From Acidobacteriota bacterium (GTDB lineage: Bacteria; Acidobacteriota; Holophagae; Thermotomaculales; Thermotomaculaceae): a stretch of DNA of 58,260 bases. Where the stretch lies: positions 1 through 58,260 of the forward strand of contig JAADJC010000039.1 of the NCBI GenBank assembly GCA_013151025.1. The letters are read 5' to 3'. Of this stretch, positions 25,010 through 33,278 are shown piece after piece. The notes under the pieces were generated by a model. It did not search any database, was not told the DNA's origin, and saw only the letters and a program-made list of their open reading frames with translations. The position numbers and the translations under genes are program-made. The first letter of the stretch is position 1. Every line of letters starts with the position of its first letter.

Positions 25010-25858
25010 ATGAGAATAGCGGTTGCATCGGGGAAGGGTGGCACAGGCAAGACTTTTGTGGCTACCAATCTGGCAGCATTGCTGACGGATATGGGAGAGG
25101 GGGTAACACTGGCGGATTGCGACGTGGAAGAACCAAACAGTCGGTTGTTTATTAAACCGGAAGTCATGGAAACCTGTCCGGTCACCATTGAGGTGCCGGT
25201 TATTGACAATGATAAATGCAATGGGTGTCGGCTATGTTCGACCCACTGCGAGTTCCATGCACTGATTACGGTGAAGAGTAAGACCTATGTCTTTGAGGAC
25301 ATGTGCCATGGTTGCGGATTCTGCATGCGAATTTGTCCGGAGGGGGCAATCGGCAAGCGGGATAAAGTAATTGGTACATTTATGAAGGGGCAGTTTGGCC
25401 GTGGTCTTTTTATGGAAGCGGAGATGAAGGTGGGCACTGAGCTGGCCACTCCGGTCATCAAGTTTGTCAAGGATCGTCTTCCCTCAAACGGCGTGGTGAT
25501 ACTGGATTCACCGCCGGGGACATCCTGCCCGGTAGTGGAGACAATGCAGGGGTGCGATTATGTAATTCTCGTGACGGAGCCTACTCCATTTGGTATCAAT
25601 GATCTGAAACTGGCGGTGGAGATGTGCCGGGCGTTGGATTTGAAGTTCGGTATAGTGGAAAATCGGGCAATGGAAGGAAACACAATGGTCTCGGATTTTT
25701 GTCGGAGCGAGAATACCCGTCTGTTGGCAAGTATTCCGCTGGAACGGGAAATTGCGGAGTGCTATTCCCATGGGAATCTGGCAATCCGTGAACTTCCCGC
25801 TTATCGTTATCGTTTTGTGGAACTGTTGGACGCTGTGAAAGAGGAGTTGGGGCAATGA
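25010..25858 (+). CDS. MinD-superfamily ATPase with inserted ferredoxin domain (first copy)
   Basis: A 282-residue P-loop ATPase. The deviant Walker A GKGGTGKT is at ~8-15. A 2x[4Fe-4S] ferredoxin insert (~62-115) carries CNGCRLCSTHC and CHGCGFCMRICP, and the Walker B region is VVILDSPPGTSCPV. This is the COG1149-type architecture, thought to act in iron-sulfur cluster carriage or electron-coupled ATP hydrolysis. The start at 25010 is chosen because GGGAGG precedes it and the P-loop strand begins at once. Its stop overlaps the next ATPase start (ATGA). The tandem pair probably forms a heterodimer (inference). Confidence 0.9.
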   Translation: MRIAVASGKGGTGKTFVATNLAALLTDMGEGVTLADCDVEEPNSRLFIKPEVMETCPVTIEVPVIDNDKCNGCRLCSTHCEFHALITVKSKTYVFEDMCHGCGFCMRICPEGAIGKRDKVIGTFMKGQFGRGLFMEAEMKVGTELATPVIKFVKDRLPSNGVVILDSPPGTSCPVVETMQGCDYVILVTEPTPFGINDLKLAVEMCRALDLKFGIVENRAMEGNTMVSDFCRSENTRLLASIPLEREIAECYSHGNLAIRELPAYRYRFVELLDAVKEELGQ

Positions 25859-26727
25859 AGGAAATCGTGATTATCAGCGGAAAAGGCGGAACCGGTAAAA
25901 CAACGGTTGTGCTGGGTTTTGCGTCATTGGCGAAGAACGCGGTTCTGGCAGATTGCGATGTAGATGCCGCTGACATGTTCCTGGTTTTGCACCCTGAAAC
26001 CTATCACACGGAGAGCTTTACCGGCGGAAAGCTGGCAGAGATTCTCCAAGACCCCTGCACCGCTTGCGGAAAATGCCGGGAGGTGTGTGAATTTGACGCC
26101 ATCAGTGAGGATTATGTGGTGGCCCCGCTGGCCTGTGAGGGTTGCGGCGCATGCTATTATTTCTGCCCCCACGAAGCCATTTTGTTTGAGCCACAATACA
26201 CCGGTACGGTATTTCATTCCAATTCCCGACTTGGAGCGTTTTTCCACGCAAGGCTGAACCCGGGTCAGGAAAATTCCGGCAAACTGGTGACACGGGTTCG
26301 AAACGATGCCAGGGCTGCCGCAGTAGAGAAGGGGGAAAGCCTGATTTTAGTGGATGGTTCCCCCGGTGTGGGTTGCCCCGTGGTGGCCTCTGTGACCGGG
26401 GCGGACTACATTGTGGTGGTGACGGAACCCACCTTGTCCGGGTATCATGATCTGGAGCGGGTGTTCGAGCTGATGTCCCATTTCAAACTTTCCGGCGGTG
26501 TTGTCATAAACAAGTTTGACATTCACCTGAAAATGTCCGATAACATAGAAGCTCTGGCAATGGAGGGCGGGTTTGATCGTCTCGGTCGAATCCCCTACCG
26601 TGCTGAAGATGTCATTTCGGCCATGAACAATGGCCAGACTGTGATTGAATCTGACCCCGGTTCACCGGTTGCCATAGCGGTTACAAAAGTCTGGCAGCAG
26701 GTGCTTTCCCGTTTGCCAAAAGACTGA
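25855..26727 (+). CDS. MinD-superfamily ATPase with inserted ferredoxin domain (second copy)
   Basis: A 290-residue paralogue of the preceding ATPase: P-loop SGKGGTGKTT (~8-17), ferredoxin insert with CTACGKCREVC and CEGCGACYYFCP (~78-115), and LVDGSPGVGCPV Walker B-like region. It overlaps the first copy by 4 bases. Two non-identical copies in tandem are the rule for this family. Likely role: cluster or metal delivery together with the NifX domains and Mrp downstream. Confidence 0.9.
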   Translation: MKEIVIISGKGGTGKTTVVLGFASLAKNAVLADCDVDAADMFLVLHPETYHTESFTGGKLAEILQDPCTACGKCREVCEFDAISEDYVVAPLACEGCGACYYFCPHEAILFEPQYTGTVFHSNSRLGAFFHARLNPGQENSGKLVTRVRNDARAAAVEKGESLILVDGSPGVGCPVVASVTGADYIVVVTEPTLSGYHDLERVFELMSHFKLSGGVVINKFDIHLKMSDNIEALAMEGGFDRLGRIPYRAEDVISAMNNGQTVIESDPGSPVAIAVTKVWQQVLSRLPKD

Positions 26728-26758
26728 ATCATCTGAATCATTTGGAGGATATAATAAA

Positions 26759-28015
26759 ATGAGTGAAAATTCCTGTTCGACAGGTTCGTGCGGAATGAAT
26801 CAGAACCCGGAGCAGATTGCCCGGCAGCGCCAGGTGGAAGAGGCTCTCAGCGGGATAAAACATAAAATCGTGGTGCTGTCCGGTAAGGGCGGTGTGGGGA
26901 AAAGTACAGTTGCGGCATCTATTGCCACAAAACTGGCCGTGGAAGGTCACCGGGTAGGTATTCTGGATGTGGACATTCACGGTCCCAGCATTCCCCGTAT
27001 CTTTGGTGTAAAAGAACAGCGCCCCGGGATGACGGAACAAGAGAAGATGATTCCGGTGCCGGTTACAGACAACTTGAAGCTGATGTCTGTGGGATTTTTG
27101 CTGCCCCATGACAAGGAAGCGCTGATCTGGCGTGGTCCATTGAAAATCGGGCTCATTGAGCAGTTCTTTTCCGATGTGGATTGGGGGGAATTGGATTATC
27201 TCGTAGTGGATTGTCCCCCGGGAACCGGTGATGAGCCATTGTCCATTCTGCAGATGATTCCAGACGCAAGGGGCATAATCGTGACTACACCCCAGGGAAT
27301 GGCGGTGGAAGATGTGCAGAAATCCATCACCTTCTGCAAAAAAATGAACATGGACCTGATAGGCATTGTCGAGAACATGAGTACCTTCCAGTGCCCCCAC
27401 TGTGGCGAAGCTATTCAGATTTTCCCGGGAAAGGGTGGAGAACTGATGGCGAAGGATGCCGGTATTCCCTTGCTGGCAAAATTGCCGCTGAACCATAACC
27501 TGCTGGAAGCATCTGACAACGGGAAACTTATGCAGGCCTTCAAGGAAATGTCCCCGTTTGATCCCATTGTGGAAGCGCTGAGCAGTCTGGAAGTGAAACA
27601 GCCGGAGAAGAAGGAAGTTGACACCATGACTGCTGCGGCACCGGCTGCGGCTTCCAGAAAAGACGACCGTATTCAAACAATTGCAATTCCTGTTGATGGA
27701 AACGGGATGCTGGATGCCCACTTTGGCCATGCATCAGCTTTCGCGTTTTTTGTTCTGGACACACAGAAGAAGATCGTGGTGGAATCCAAAACACTGGCAC
27801 CGCCTGCCCATGAGCCCGGTGTGATTCCTACCTGGATTGCTGCTCAGGGAACCCACGTGCTTTTGACCGGAGGTCTGGGGGAAAGTGCCCGGAAAATTAT
27901 GGTGGACAAGGGTGTGGATGTCGTAATCGGTGTGGCAGCGGACAATGCGGAGAAGGTGGCGGAAGACTACATGAATGACACACTGAACATTGCCGGAAAT
28001 CAATGTAATCACTGA
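26759..28015 (+). CDS. Mrp/NBP35 iron-sulfur carrier ATPase fused to a NifX-type domain
   Basis: A 418-residue fusion. An N-terminal Cys pair (CSTGSCGM) precedes the Mrp/ApbC ATPase (~30-270), with P-loop SGKGGVGKST, VVDCPPGTGDEPLS and the cluster-bridging CPHC. An Ala/Lys-rich linker (~280-302) leads to a NifX/NifB-type domain (~305-415) with DAHFGHASAFAFFVLD. The first part carries [4Fe-4S] clusters to apoproteins; the second would bind a cluster or metal. It ends the carrier cluster; a PLP enzyme follows 31 bases later. Confidence 0.93.
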   Translation: MSENSCSTGSCGMNQNPEQIARQRQVEEALSGIKHKIVVLSGKGGVGKSTVAASIATKLAVEGHRVGILDVDIHGPSIPRIFGVKEQRPGMTEQEKMIPVPVTDNLKLMSVGFLLPHDKEALIWRGPLKIGLIEQFFSDVDWGELDYLVVDCPPGTGDEPLSILQMIPDARGIIVTTPQGMAVEDVQKSITFCKKMNMDLIGIVENMSTFQCPHCGEAIQIFPGKGGELMAKDAGIPLLAKLPLNHNLLEASDNGKLMQAFKEMSPFDPIVEALSSLEVKQPEKKEVDTMTAAAPAAASRKDDRIQTIAIPVDGNGMLDAHFGHASAFAFFVLDTQKKIVVESKTLAPPAHEPGVIPTWIAAQGTHVLLTGGLGESARKIMVDKGVDVVIGVAADNAEKVAEDYMNDTLNIAGNQCNH

Positions 28016-28046
28016 GAAAGTAAATAAAGTTAGCGAAGGAGTAACA

Positions 28047-29213
28047 ATGAAACACAAAATGGACACTTTATGCGTGCATGCCGGAACGAGTGAGAATGAA
28101 CACTTTGCGGCGGTATCTCCCATCTACCAGACTTCCACTTTCAAGTTTCGGGATGCCGATCACGGGGCGGCCCTGTTTGCCGGTAAGGAAGAAGGATACA
28201 TCTATTCAAGAATGCTCAACCCCACGGTAAAATCGCTGGAAGACGCAGTGGCGGTATTGGAAAACGGGCACAAAGGACTGGGTACAGCCAGTGGTATGGC
28301 AGCCATCAACACGACTTTCATGGCGTTTGTGAAAGCCGGGGATCATGTGGTGTGCAGTGAATCTGTTTATGGCCCCACATCCACATCTCTTGAAAAAGTG
28401 CTGGTGGAATTTGGCGTTGAACACACATTCGTGGACACTTCCGATCTGAATGCCGTGAAAAACGCGGTTCAGGCCAATACAAAAATGATCTACGTGGAAA
28501 CACCGGGAAACCCGACTCTGGTGGTGTCCGACATAGCAGAAATAGCAAAGATTGCCCATGACGCCGGCACATTACTGGTGGTGGACAACACTTTCTCATC
28601 TCCGGTAGTTCAGTTACCGCTGGATCACGGAGCAGACATTGTCGTTCACAGCATGACCAAATTTCTCAACGGCCACGCGGATGTTGTAGCCGGGATGATT
28701 GTTGTAAAAACCGAAGACCAGTACAAAAAATGCCGGTACATCCTCAATCATCTGGGCGGCATTATCCCTCCGTTTGAAGCGTATCTCGTACTTCGCGGTA
28801 TAAAAACCCTGTCAATCCGGATGAAAAAACACTGCGAGAGCGCTCAGGAAATTGCAGAGTACCTGGAAGCGCATCCTGCCGTGTCCTGGGTGAAATATCC
28901 GGGACTCGCTTCTCATCCTCAGCATGAAATTGCGAAGAAGCAGATGAATGGCTACAGCGGCATTATCAGCTTTGAATTGAAAGGCGGCCTGACTGCCGGG
29001 AAACACATGATGAACAGTGTAAAAATAGCTCAGCTTGCCGTATCTCTCGGTGGTGTGGAATCCCTGATTCAGCACCCGGCCTCCATGACCCATGCCGGCA
29101 TGCCGAAGGAGCTTCGGGAACAGGCCGGTATCACCGATGGCCTGGTTCGGGTTTCAGTGGGCATTGAAGATGTCAATGAACTGATCGCCGACCTGGATCA
29201 GAGCATGGTATAG
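28047..29213 (+). CDS. PLP-dependent trans-sulfuration enzyme (methionine gamma-lyase / cystathionine gamma-lyase type)
   Basis: A 388-residue Cys/Met metabolism PLP enzyme. The Schiff-base Lys is in HSMTKFLNGHADVV. The substrate loop has YGPT where Pseudomonas methionine gamma-lyase has YGCT, so the diagnostic Cys is absent. Cystathionine gamma-lyase, O-acetylhomoserine sulfhydrylase and methionine gamma-lyase all remain possible. The start at 28047 follows GAAGGAG. Its place at the end of the iron-sulfur carrier cluster, with a terminator after it, suggests it may supply sulfur or sulfide (inference). Confidence 0.88.
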   Translation: MKHKMDTLCVHAGTSENEHFAAVSPIYQTSTFKFRDADHGAALFAGKEEGYIYSRMLNPTVKSLEDAVAVLENGHKGLGTASGMAAINTTFMAFVKAGDHVVCSESVYGPTSTSLEKVLVEFGVEHTFVDTSDLNAVKNAVQANTKMIYVETPGNPTLVVSDIAEIAKIAHDAGTLLVVDNTFSSPVVQLPLDHGADIVVHSMTKFLNGHADVVAGMIVVKTEDQYKKCRYILNHLGGIIPPFEAYLVLRGIKTLSIRMKKHCESAQEIAEYLEAHPAVSWVKYPGLASHPQHEIAKKQMNGYSGIISFELKGGLTAGKHMMNSVKIAQLAVSLGGVESLIQHPASMTHAGMPKELREQAGITDGLVRVSVGIEDVNELIADLDQSMV

Positions 29214-29240
29214 CTTTTCAGCATAAAATCAAACGGTAAA

Positions 29241-29310
29241 CGGGGTCCTGCGGCGCAAGGCGCCGAATATTAAGTGTTAAATGATAGATGCTAAATGTTT
29301 GAAAAATCAG
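29241..29310. repeat. intergenic low-complexity element with GC cap (family A)
   Basis: The cap GCGGCGCAAGGCGCCG leads into TAAGTGTTAAATG, GATAGATGCTAAATG and TTTGAAAAATCAGCG words, closely like those at 16.2, 39.9 and 46.8 kb. Confidence 0.55.
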
Positions 29311-29322
29311 CGAAAAGAAGTG

Positions 29323-29346
29323 CGGGGCCATGTGGCCCCGTTTTTT
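29323..29346 (+). terminator. terminator of the Mrp-PLP enzyme cluster
   Basis: CGGGGCCA (29323-29330), 2-base loop, TGGCCCCG (29333-29340), then six T residues. It lies just before the convergent hydrolase stop. Confidence 0.85.
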
Positions 29347-29351
29347 GTCGT

Positions 29352-31730
29352 CTATTCTTTTATTGCGTCAAGAATCAGTTTCAGGAATTCAACTTCATCC
29401 CACTGGTCGGTGGTGGAGTAGAGATCATGTCCAAAGCGGAGTACCAGCAGGTGCTGATCCGGCATGACGAAAATCTGTTGGGTGTATTTGCCCCAGGCAA
29501 TCATTAGATTATCCGGGAGATTCGCATTCTCGTATCCCACCAGTGATGGTGTGAGCCACCACTGGAATCCGTACCAGTCAATGGAGGCTGAAACAGGCTG
29601 TCCGGAAAGAACCACATAATTCTCCGGAACCACCTGATTTTCGTTCCAGTTTCCTCCATTCATGTAGAGATAGCCGAATTTGGCAAACTGGCGTAAGGTC
29701 GTGTAGAGACCCCACGCAGTGGCTGTATTGCCCGCGCCATCGGATTCCCATTCAGCGTATTTGAAGCCAATTTGAGGAAACAGATACTGGTTGGCCAGTT
29801 CCTCGGCACTGAGGCCTGTGGTGTTATGAATTATGCCGGAGAGCAGTGCGGATCCGCCACTGCTGTATTCCCAGTAGGTTCCGGGTTCATGAACCATCGG
29901 CTGAACCAGCATATATGCGAGGTAATCATCACTGGCAATCATCGAAGCGAGGTCATAATCAGGTGCGTCCAGGTTCCACCTGAGGCCGGAGGTCATGGTT
30001 AAAAGGTGGCGGAGTGTGATGCGCTTTTTAATCGCAGGTGTGTCTGGTTGCTGCCATTGGGGGAAAACGGTGTAGATTGGCATGTCCAGGTCCGGAATCC
30101 ATCCCCGGTCCAGAGAAATACCAATAAGACAACTGGAAAAGCTTTTTGCTACAGAGAAACTCTCAAAGATGCTGTTTCTGTCATAGCCCTGAAAATACTG
30201 TTCGGCTACCACGTAGCCTTCCCGGATCACCAGGAGTCCCTGGGTGTTGATTGCCGGGTTGGCGGCGTAATCCCGGGCTTCCCGGAGTTTCGCGCTGTCC
30301 ATTCCTGTTTCCTCCGGCCGGCATGCCCGCCAGCCCCCGGTGGGCCAGTAGCCGGCCAGCGCGGGGCCGTCCTTTGTGAACGTATCCGGTTTTTCCACCG
30401 GAATCCCCGGGAGGAATACATGGCGGTCCTGGGCGTTGTTTCCCGCGATCAGGAGAGGTTCGGAAAGCTGAATGTCGCTTTGCAGCATGAAATAGGCAAC
30501 CGTGGACAGGTCCGGAGCAGTTTCTTCGTCATCTGAGAACCATTGCCAGGCCAGCCCCACCCACTTGCTTCCCGGTGCCACAGTTCGGGTAGCGGTTGCG
30601 ACAGGGCCGTCCGGGCCTACAGCCGTCAGTATAATCTCAATGGGAACCGACAGCGGATTTCCGATGGCAATTCCGTGCCAGTTAAGCCAGTTCTCTTTCG
30701 AGTCCGGGAGAATCCATTCCCGGCTCCATTGGTTGTGGAGAAAAAAACTGCATACCGATGGCGAACCCTTGTAGTGATAATGGAGCAAAGCCACAAGAGG
30801 CTTTCGGGAGTTGACTATCAATGGCCCCGGTTCTCCGGTTTTTCCAAGGTCGAATGTACGGACTTGAAGCGGTGGCAGACTGATGTCTGCCAGGGGACGG
30901 GCACATGGGGTTTTGTACAGGCGATAGAGGGTTGCTTTCCTCGGCAAAGATGAGTCGGGATTGATCATGTCCACCGATGTGTCCCAATTGCTTTCCGCCA
31001 CATGGGGGATGGCCCATCGGGCCTGTGCTTCACTTTCGGGAGAAACCGTCTGGCCGGTGAAGAACAGGTGGCGATCCTGACAGCTATTGCCTGCAATTCC
31101 CACCGGAGCTGGAATCGGCAGGGATGATGTAATCAGAAGCCATTCGGGCCGCAGAAAAGTCATTTCCCGGAAGAAGTGAGCCAGAGTATCCACCAATTTT
31201 TCACCTGTTCCGATGGAAATGGTGGTTTGTTCTATGGAATAGCCATTTTTTATTCCCTCAATGGTGAGGTCAACTGCATTTTCTCCAAAATTGGCTGCCG
31301 CGATCCCATACCAGTCCGAGGGGCCTTCCGCAGGCAGAGGCAACAGCCATTTTGTACCGGTCTTGTCTGCGGCCAGTGTAAACCGGCAAATAGATTTTGT
31401 GTCCCCATAGCGGTAGCTCAATATCACTGCGGGGGACACTTCACCGACACATCTTAACCAGCCCATGCCTCCGGTTCCCATTGTTTCCTCTTTCAATGTT
31501 GTAGAACCACCGGGGGAAAGAACAATCATGGGAGAGTGGTTTTCTGTTCCGTCTGTTTTAATGTGGTGAAACTGAACAAGCAGATTTTCCGGCCCCGGGT
31601 TAACAATCAGCACTTTTGTCTGCCATGGCGTATCCGGAATATGACAAACCCGAAACGTAAATATTTCCCCTTTCAAGGGGAAAGACAACGCAACAAAAAC
31701 AGACAGAAGAACGGCAGTACGTTTAATCAT
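29352..31730 (-). CDS. exported serine hydrolase (beta-lactamase family) with tandem WxG modules
   Basis: A 792-residue secreted protein. A signal peptide (1-21) is followed by about 430 residues of four beta-rich repeats. Two share W-x-G-I-A-x-x-N openings and an A-x-D-R-H-x-F-x-x-G closing segment (NSCQDRHLFFTG and NNAQDRHVFLPG). The C-terminal ~370 residues are a class C beta-lactamase/esterase-like domain with SVAK (SxxK nucleophile) and EYSS (YSx). Its substrate is unknown. Similar modules occur in the glycosidase-like protein at 6-10 kb. ATG at 31730 is used; a TTG three codons earlier is the alternative. The start lies inside the methyltransferase gene (8-base overlap). Confidence 0.85.
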   Translation of the reverse strand: MIKRTAVLLSVFVALSFPLKGEIFTFRVCHIPDTPWQTKVLIVNPGPENLLVQFHHIKTDGTENHSPMIVLSPGGSTTLKEETMGTGGMGWLRCVGEVSPAVILSYRYGDTKSICRFTLAADKTGTKWLLPLPAEGPSDWYGIAAANFGENAVDLTIEGIKNGYSIEQTTISIGTGEKLVDTLAHFFREMTFLRPEWLLITSSLPIPAPVGIAGNSCQDRHLFFTGQTVSPESEAQARWAIPHVAESNWDTSVDMINPDSSLPRKATLYRLYKTPCARPLADISLPPLQVRTFDLGKTGEPGPLIVNSRKPLVALLHYHYKGSPSVCSFFLHNQWSREWILPDSKENWLNWHGIAIGNPLSVPIEIILTAVGPDGPVATATRTVAPGSKWVGLAWQWFSDDEETAPDLSTVAYFMLQSDIQLSEPLLIAGNNAQDRHVFLPGIPVEKPDTFTKDGPALAGYWPTGGWRACRPEETGMDSAKLREARDYAANPAINTQGLLVIREGYVVAEQYFQGYDRNSIFESFSVAKSFSSCLIGISLDRGWIPDLDMPIYTVFPQWQQPDTPAIKKRITLRHLLTMTSGLRWNLDAPDYDLASMIASDDYLAYMLVQPMVHEPGTYWEYSSGGSALLSGIIHNTTGLSAEELANQYLFPQIGFKYAEWESDGAGNTATAWGLYTTLRQFAKFGYLYMNGGNWNENQVVPENYVVLSGQPVSASIDWYGFQWWLTPSLVGYENANLPDNLMIAWGKYTQQIFVMPDQHLLVLRFGHDLYSTTDQWDEVEFLKLILDAIKE

Positions 31731-32733
31731 CGTTTTCAATATTCCGTTTTTTTGCCGTTACCAATGAAGAATTTACTCCGGTGTCCCGATGAGCAATTGC
31801 TGAAAATCCCGTGTTTTTCAACCATCCGTGAACCTCGGGAAAGGTATACGTATCTCCACCATCGGTGTGGACCAGCATGTTCAGGGCAAAGAGCACTGCC
31901 CATGGCGGACCGGTTCGGTCGTCACTCACAATAAAATCGTGGACAACTGCCTGTCCGCCAACTGTCAACGCCTGAAAAGCATGTCCGAACAGGGTCTGAA
32001 CCCCGTCCGGTGTATTGGAATGGATCACATGGGACATAAACACCATGTCGAAGTTCTCTTTCGGCAGGGTGTCCAGAAAATTTCCCTTTGCGTATCGGAC
32101 ATTAGAAACACCGGCCTGTTCCACAAAACGCCGGGTCAGGGGAATAACGTCCGGCAAGTCAAAAATGCAGATGTCCATAGTGGGGAATCGTTTTGCCAAT
32201 TCCACACTGAAGGCGCCGGAGCCACCGCCTACATCGAGAAAGTGTTGAACATTGGAGAAATCAAGCAGTTCAATAACCGTTGGCGCCCGCTGAGAACCAT
32301 ATTGCTGCATGGCGGTGATGAAGGCATCCAGCCAGTTCTCAATCTGTGGTGGGTTGTCCAGTTGGCTGGCCGGTTTGCCTTTCAGAACCACATCGGTCAA
32401 TCGGCTCCAGCTCTGCCACATGTGGGTGGTATGGCCCAACCCCATCCAGTAGCCGGGTTTTCCCGGCACCAGGTGAGCGGATGCAACAGCCGTATTCTGA
32501 AACACCCCGTTTTCTTTTTTCACCAGTTCCAGTACCGTCAGTGCATTCAGCAACCGATCCACAAAACGGGGTTTTACGGCGATGGCATTCGCTACTTTAT
32601 CGGAAGAAACAGGTTTTTCCAGATACGCAAACACATTGAGTTCCGCAGCGCTGAGAATGATTCGGGATGTTTGCCAGCCTCGCACCATTCCTTCCAGTTT
32701 TTCCGCTGTGAGCGTCCCGTTTTTTTCTGCCAT
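31723..32733 (-). CDS. SAM-dependent methyltransferase (acetylserotonin/hydroxyneurosporene O-methyltransferase type)
   Basis: A 336-residue protein with an N-terminal winged-helix dimerisation domain (~15-95) and a Rossmann methyltransferase domain (~140-330); SAM motif I is FLDVGGGSGAFSVEL. The fold matches plant-type O-methyltransferase family 2, which methylates small hydroxylated molecules; the substrate is not evident. ATG at 32733 is chosen because GGAAGGGAG lies before it. Its end overlaps the following exported hydrolase. Confidence 0.87.
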   Translation of the reverse strand: MAEKNGTLTAEKLEGMVRGWQTSRIILSAAELNVFAYLEKPVSSDKVANAIAVKPRFVDRLLNALTVLELVKKENGVFQNTAVASAHLVPGKPGYWMGLGHTTHMWQSWSRLTDVVLKGKPASQLDNPPQIENWLDAFITAMQQYGSQRAPTVIELLDFSNVQHFLDVGGGSGAFSVELAKRFPTMDICIFDLPDVIPLTRRFVEQAGVSNVRYAKGNFLDTLPKENFDMVFMSHVIHSNTPDGVQTLFGHAFQALTVGGQAVVHDFIVSDDRTGPPWAVLFALNMLVHTDGGDTYTFPEVHGWLKNTGFSAIAHRDTGVNSSLVTAKKRNIENDD

Positions 32734-32817
32734 AATGTCTCCCTTCCACCGTGATTCGTTTACAGATGAATTCTGAATGCCATTATACTGCAATACAGTG
32801 AAATTCGGTCACATACC

Positions 32818-32847
32818 TTGACAGAAGGCAAAAACGGAGCTTATACT
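32818..32847 (+). promoter_or_regulatory. strong promoter before the small membrane protein
   Basis: TTGACA (32818-32823), 18 bases, TATACT (32842-32847). On the other strand TATAAT at 32787-32782 may serve the methyltransferase. Confidence 0.65.
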
Positions 32848-32922
32848 CTAATTCAGGAATCCCAAAAATCCAGCAAACGATTTCGGCCAATTGTCACCAG
32901 GCTGAAATGAAGGAGGAGAGAA

Positions 32923-33120
32923 ATGGGATATACGTTTTTTACAATCAGTGCCTATGTTTTTATGCGGGCGTTTGAGGTGATTTTCAAGGGACAGGAAAAA
33001 AAGCCCTGGTACAACGTGTGTGTAAGAGTCATCGGGGTTGGCGTTTTGTACGCCGGACTGTCATCAATGATCTGGCTTTATTTCAACGGTATTCATCTCC
33101 TGGGATTTGATCCGAAGTAG
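32923..33120 (+). CDS. small two-helix membrane protein, unknown
   Basis: A 65-residue protein with hydrophobic segments at about 4-20 and 34-53 separated by a basic loop (KGQEKKPW). GAAGGAGGAGAG lies 4 bases before the ATG and a near-consensus promoter lies about 80 bases upstream, so it is very likely real and well expressed. There is no recognised family. Confidence 0.72.
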   Translation: MGYTFFTISAYVFMRAFEVIFKGQEKKPWYNVCVRVIGVGVLYAGLSSMIWLYFNGIHLLGFDPK

Positions 33121-33215
33121 CATTTCTTTCATTCCAGAGGCAATCACCGCGTTTCAAATGGAGTGCTTTTGCACGAATTTGTCAAACGGCTGTTTTATCT
33201 GTGACGCCTGATTCA

Positions 33216-33245
33216 TTGGAAATTGGCGCCGTAATCTGGGATAAT
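33216..33245 (+). promoter_or_regulatory. promoter of the S9 peptidase operon
   Basis: TTGGAA (33216-33221), 18 bases, GATAAT (33240-33245), 33 bases before the ATG at 33279. Confidence 0.5.
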
Positions 33246-33278
33246 GGGCGGGAACAGGAAAAGATAGAGGAGTTTGTT

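Noticed and set aside
26738-27730. 330-codon frame opposite the Mrp gene
   Set aside because: Antisense shadow; the Mrp-NifX fusion explains the region completely.
23898-28015. Nitrogen fixation genes
   Set aside because: NifX-type domains occur without nifHDK or nifE/N; the cluster type is common in non-fixing anaerobes.
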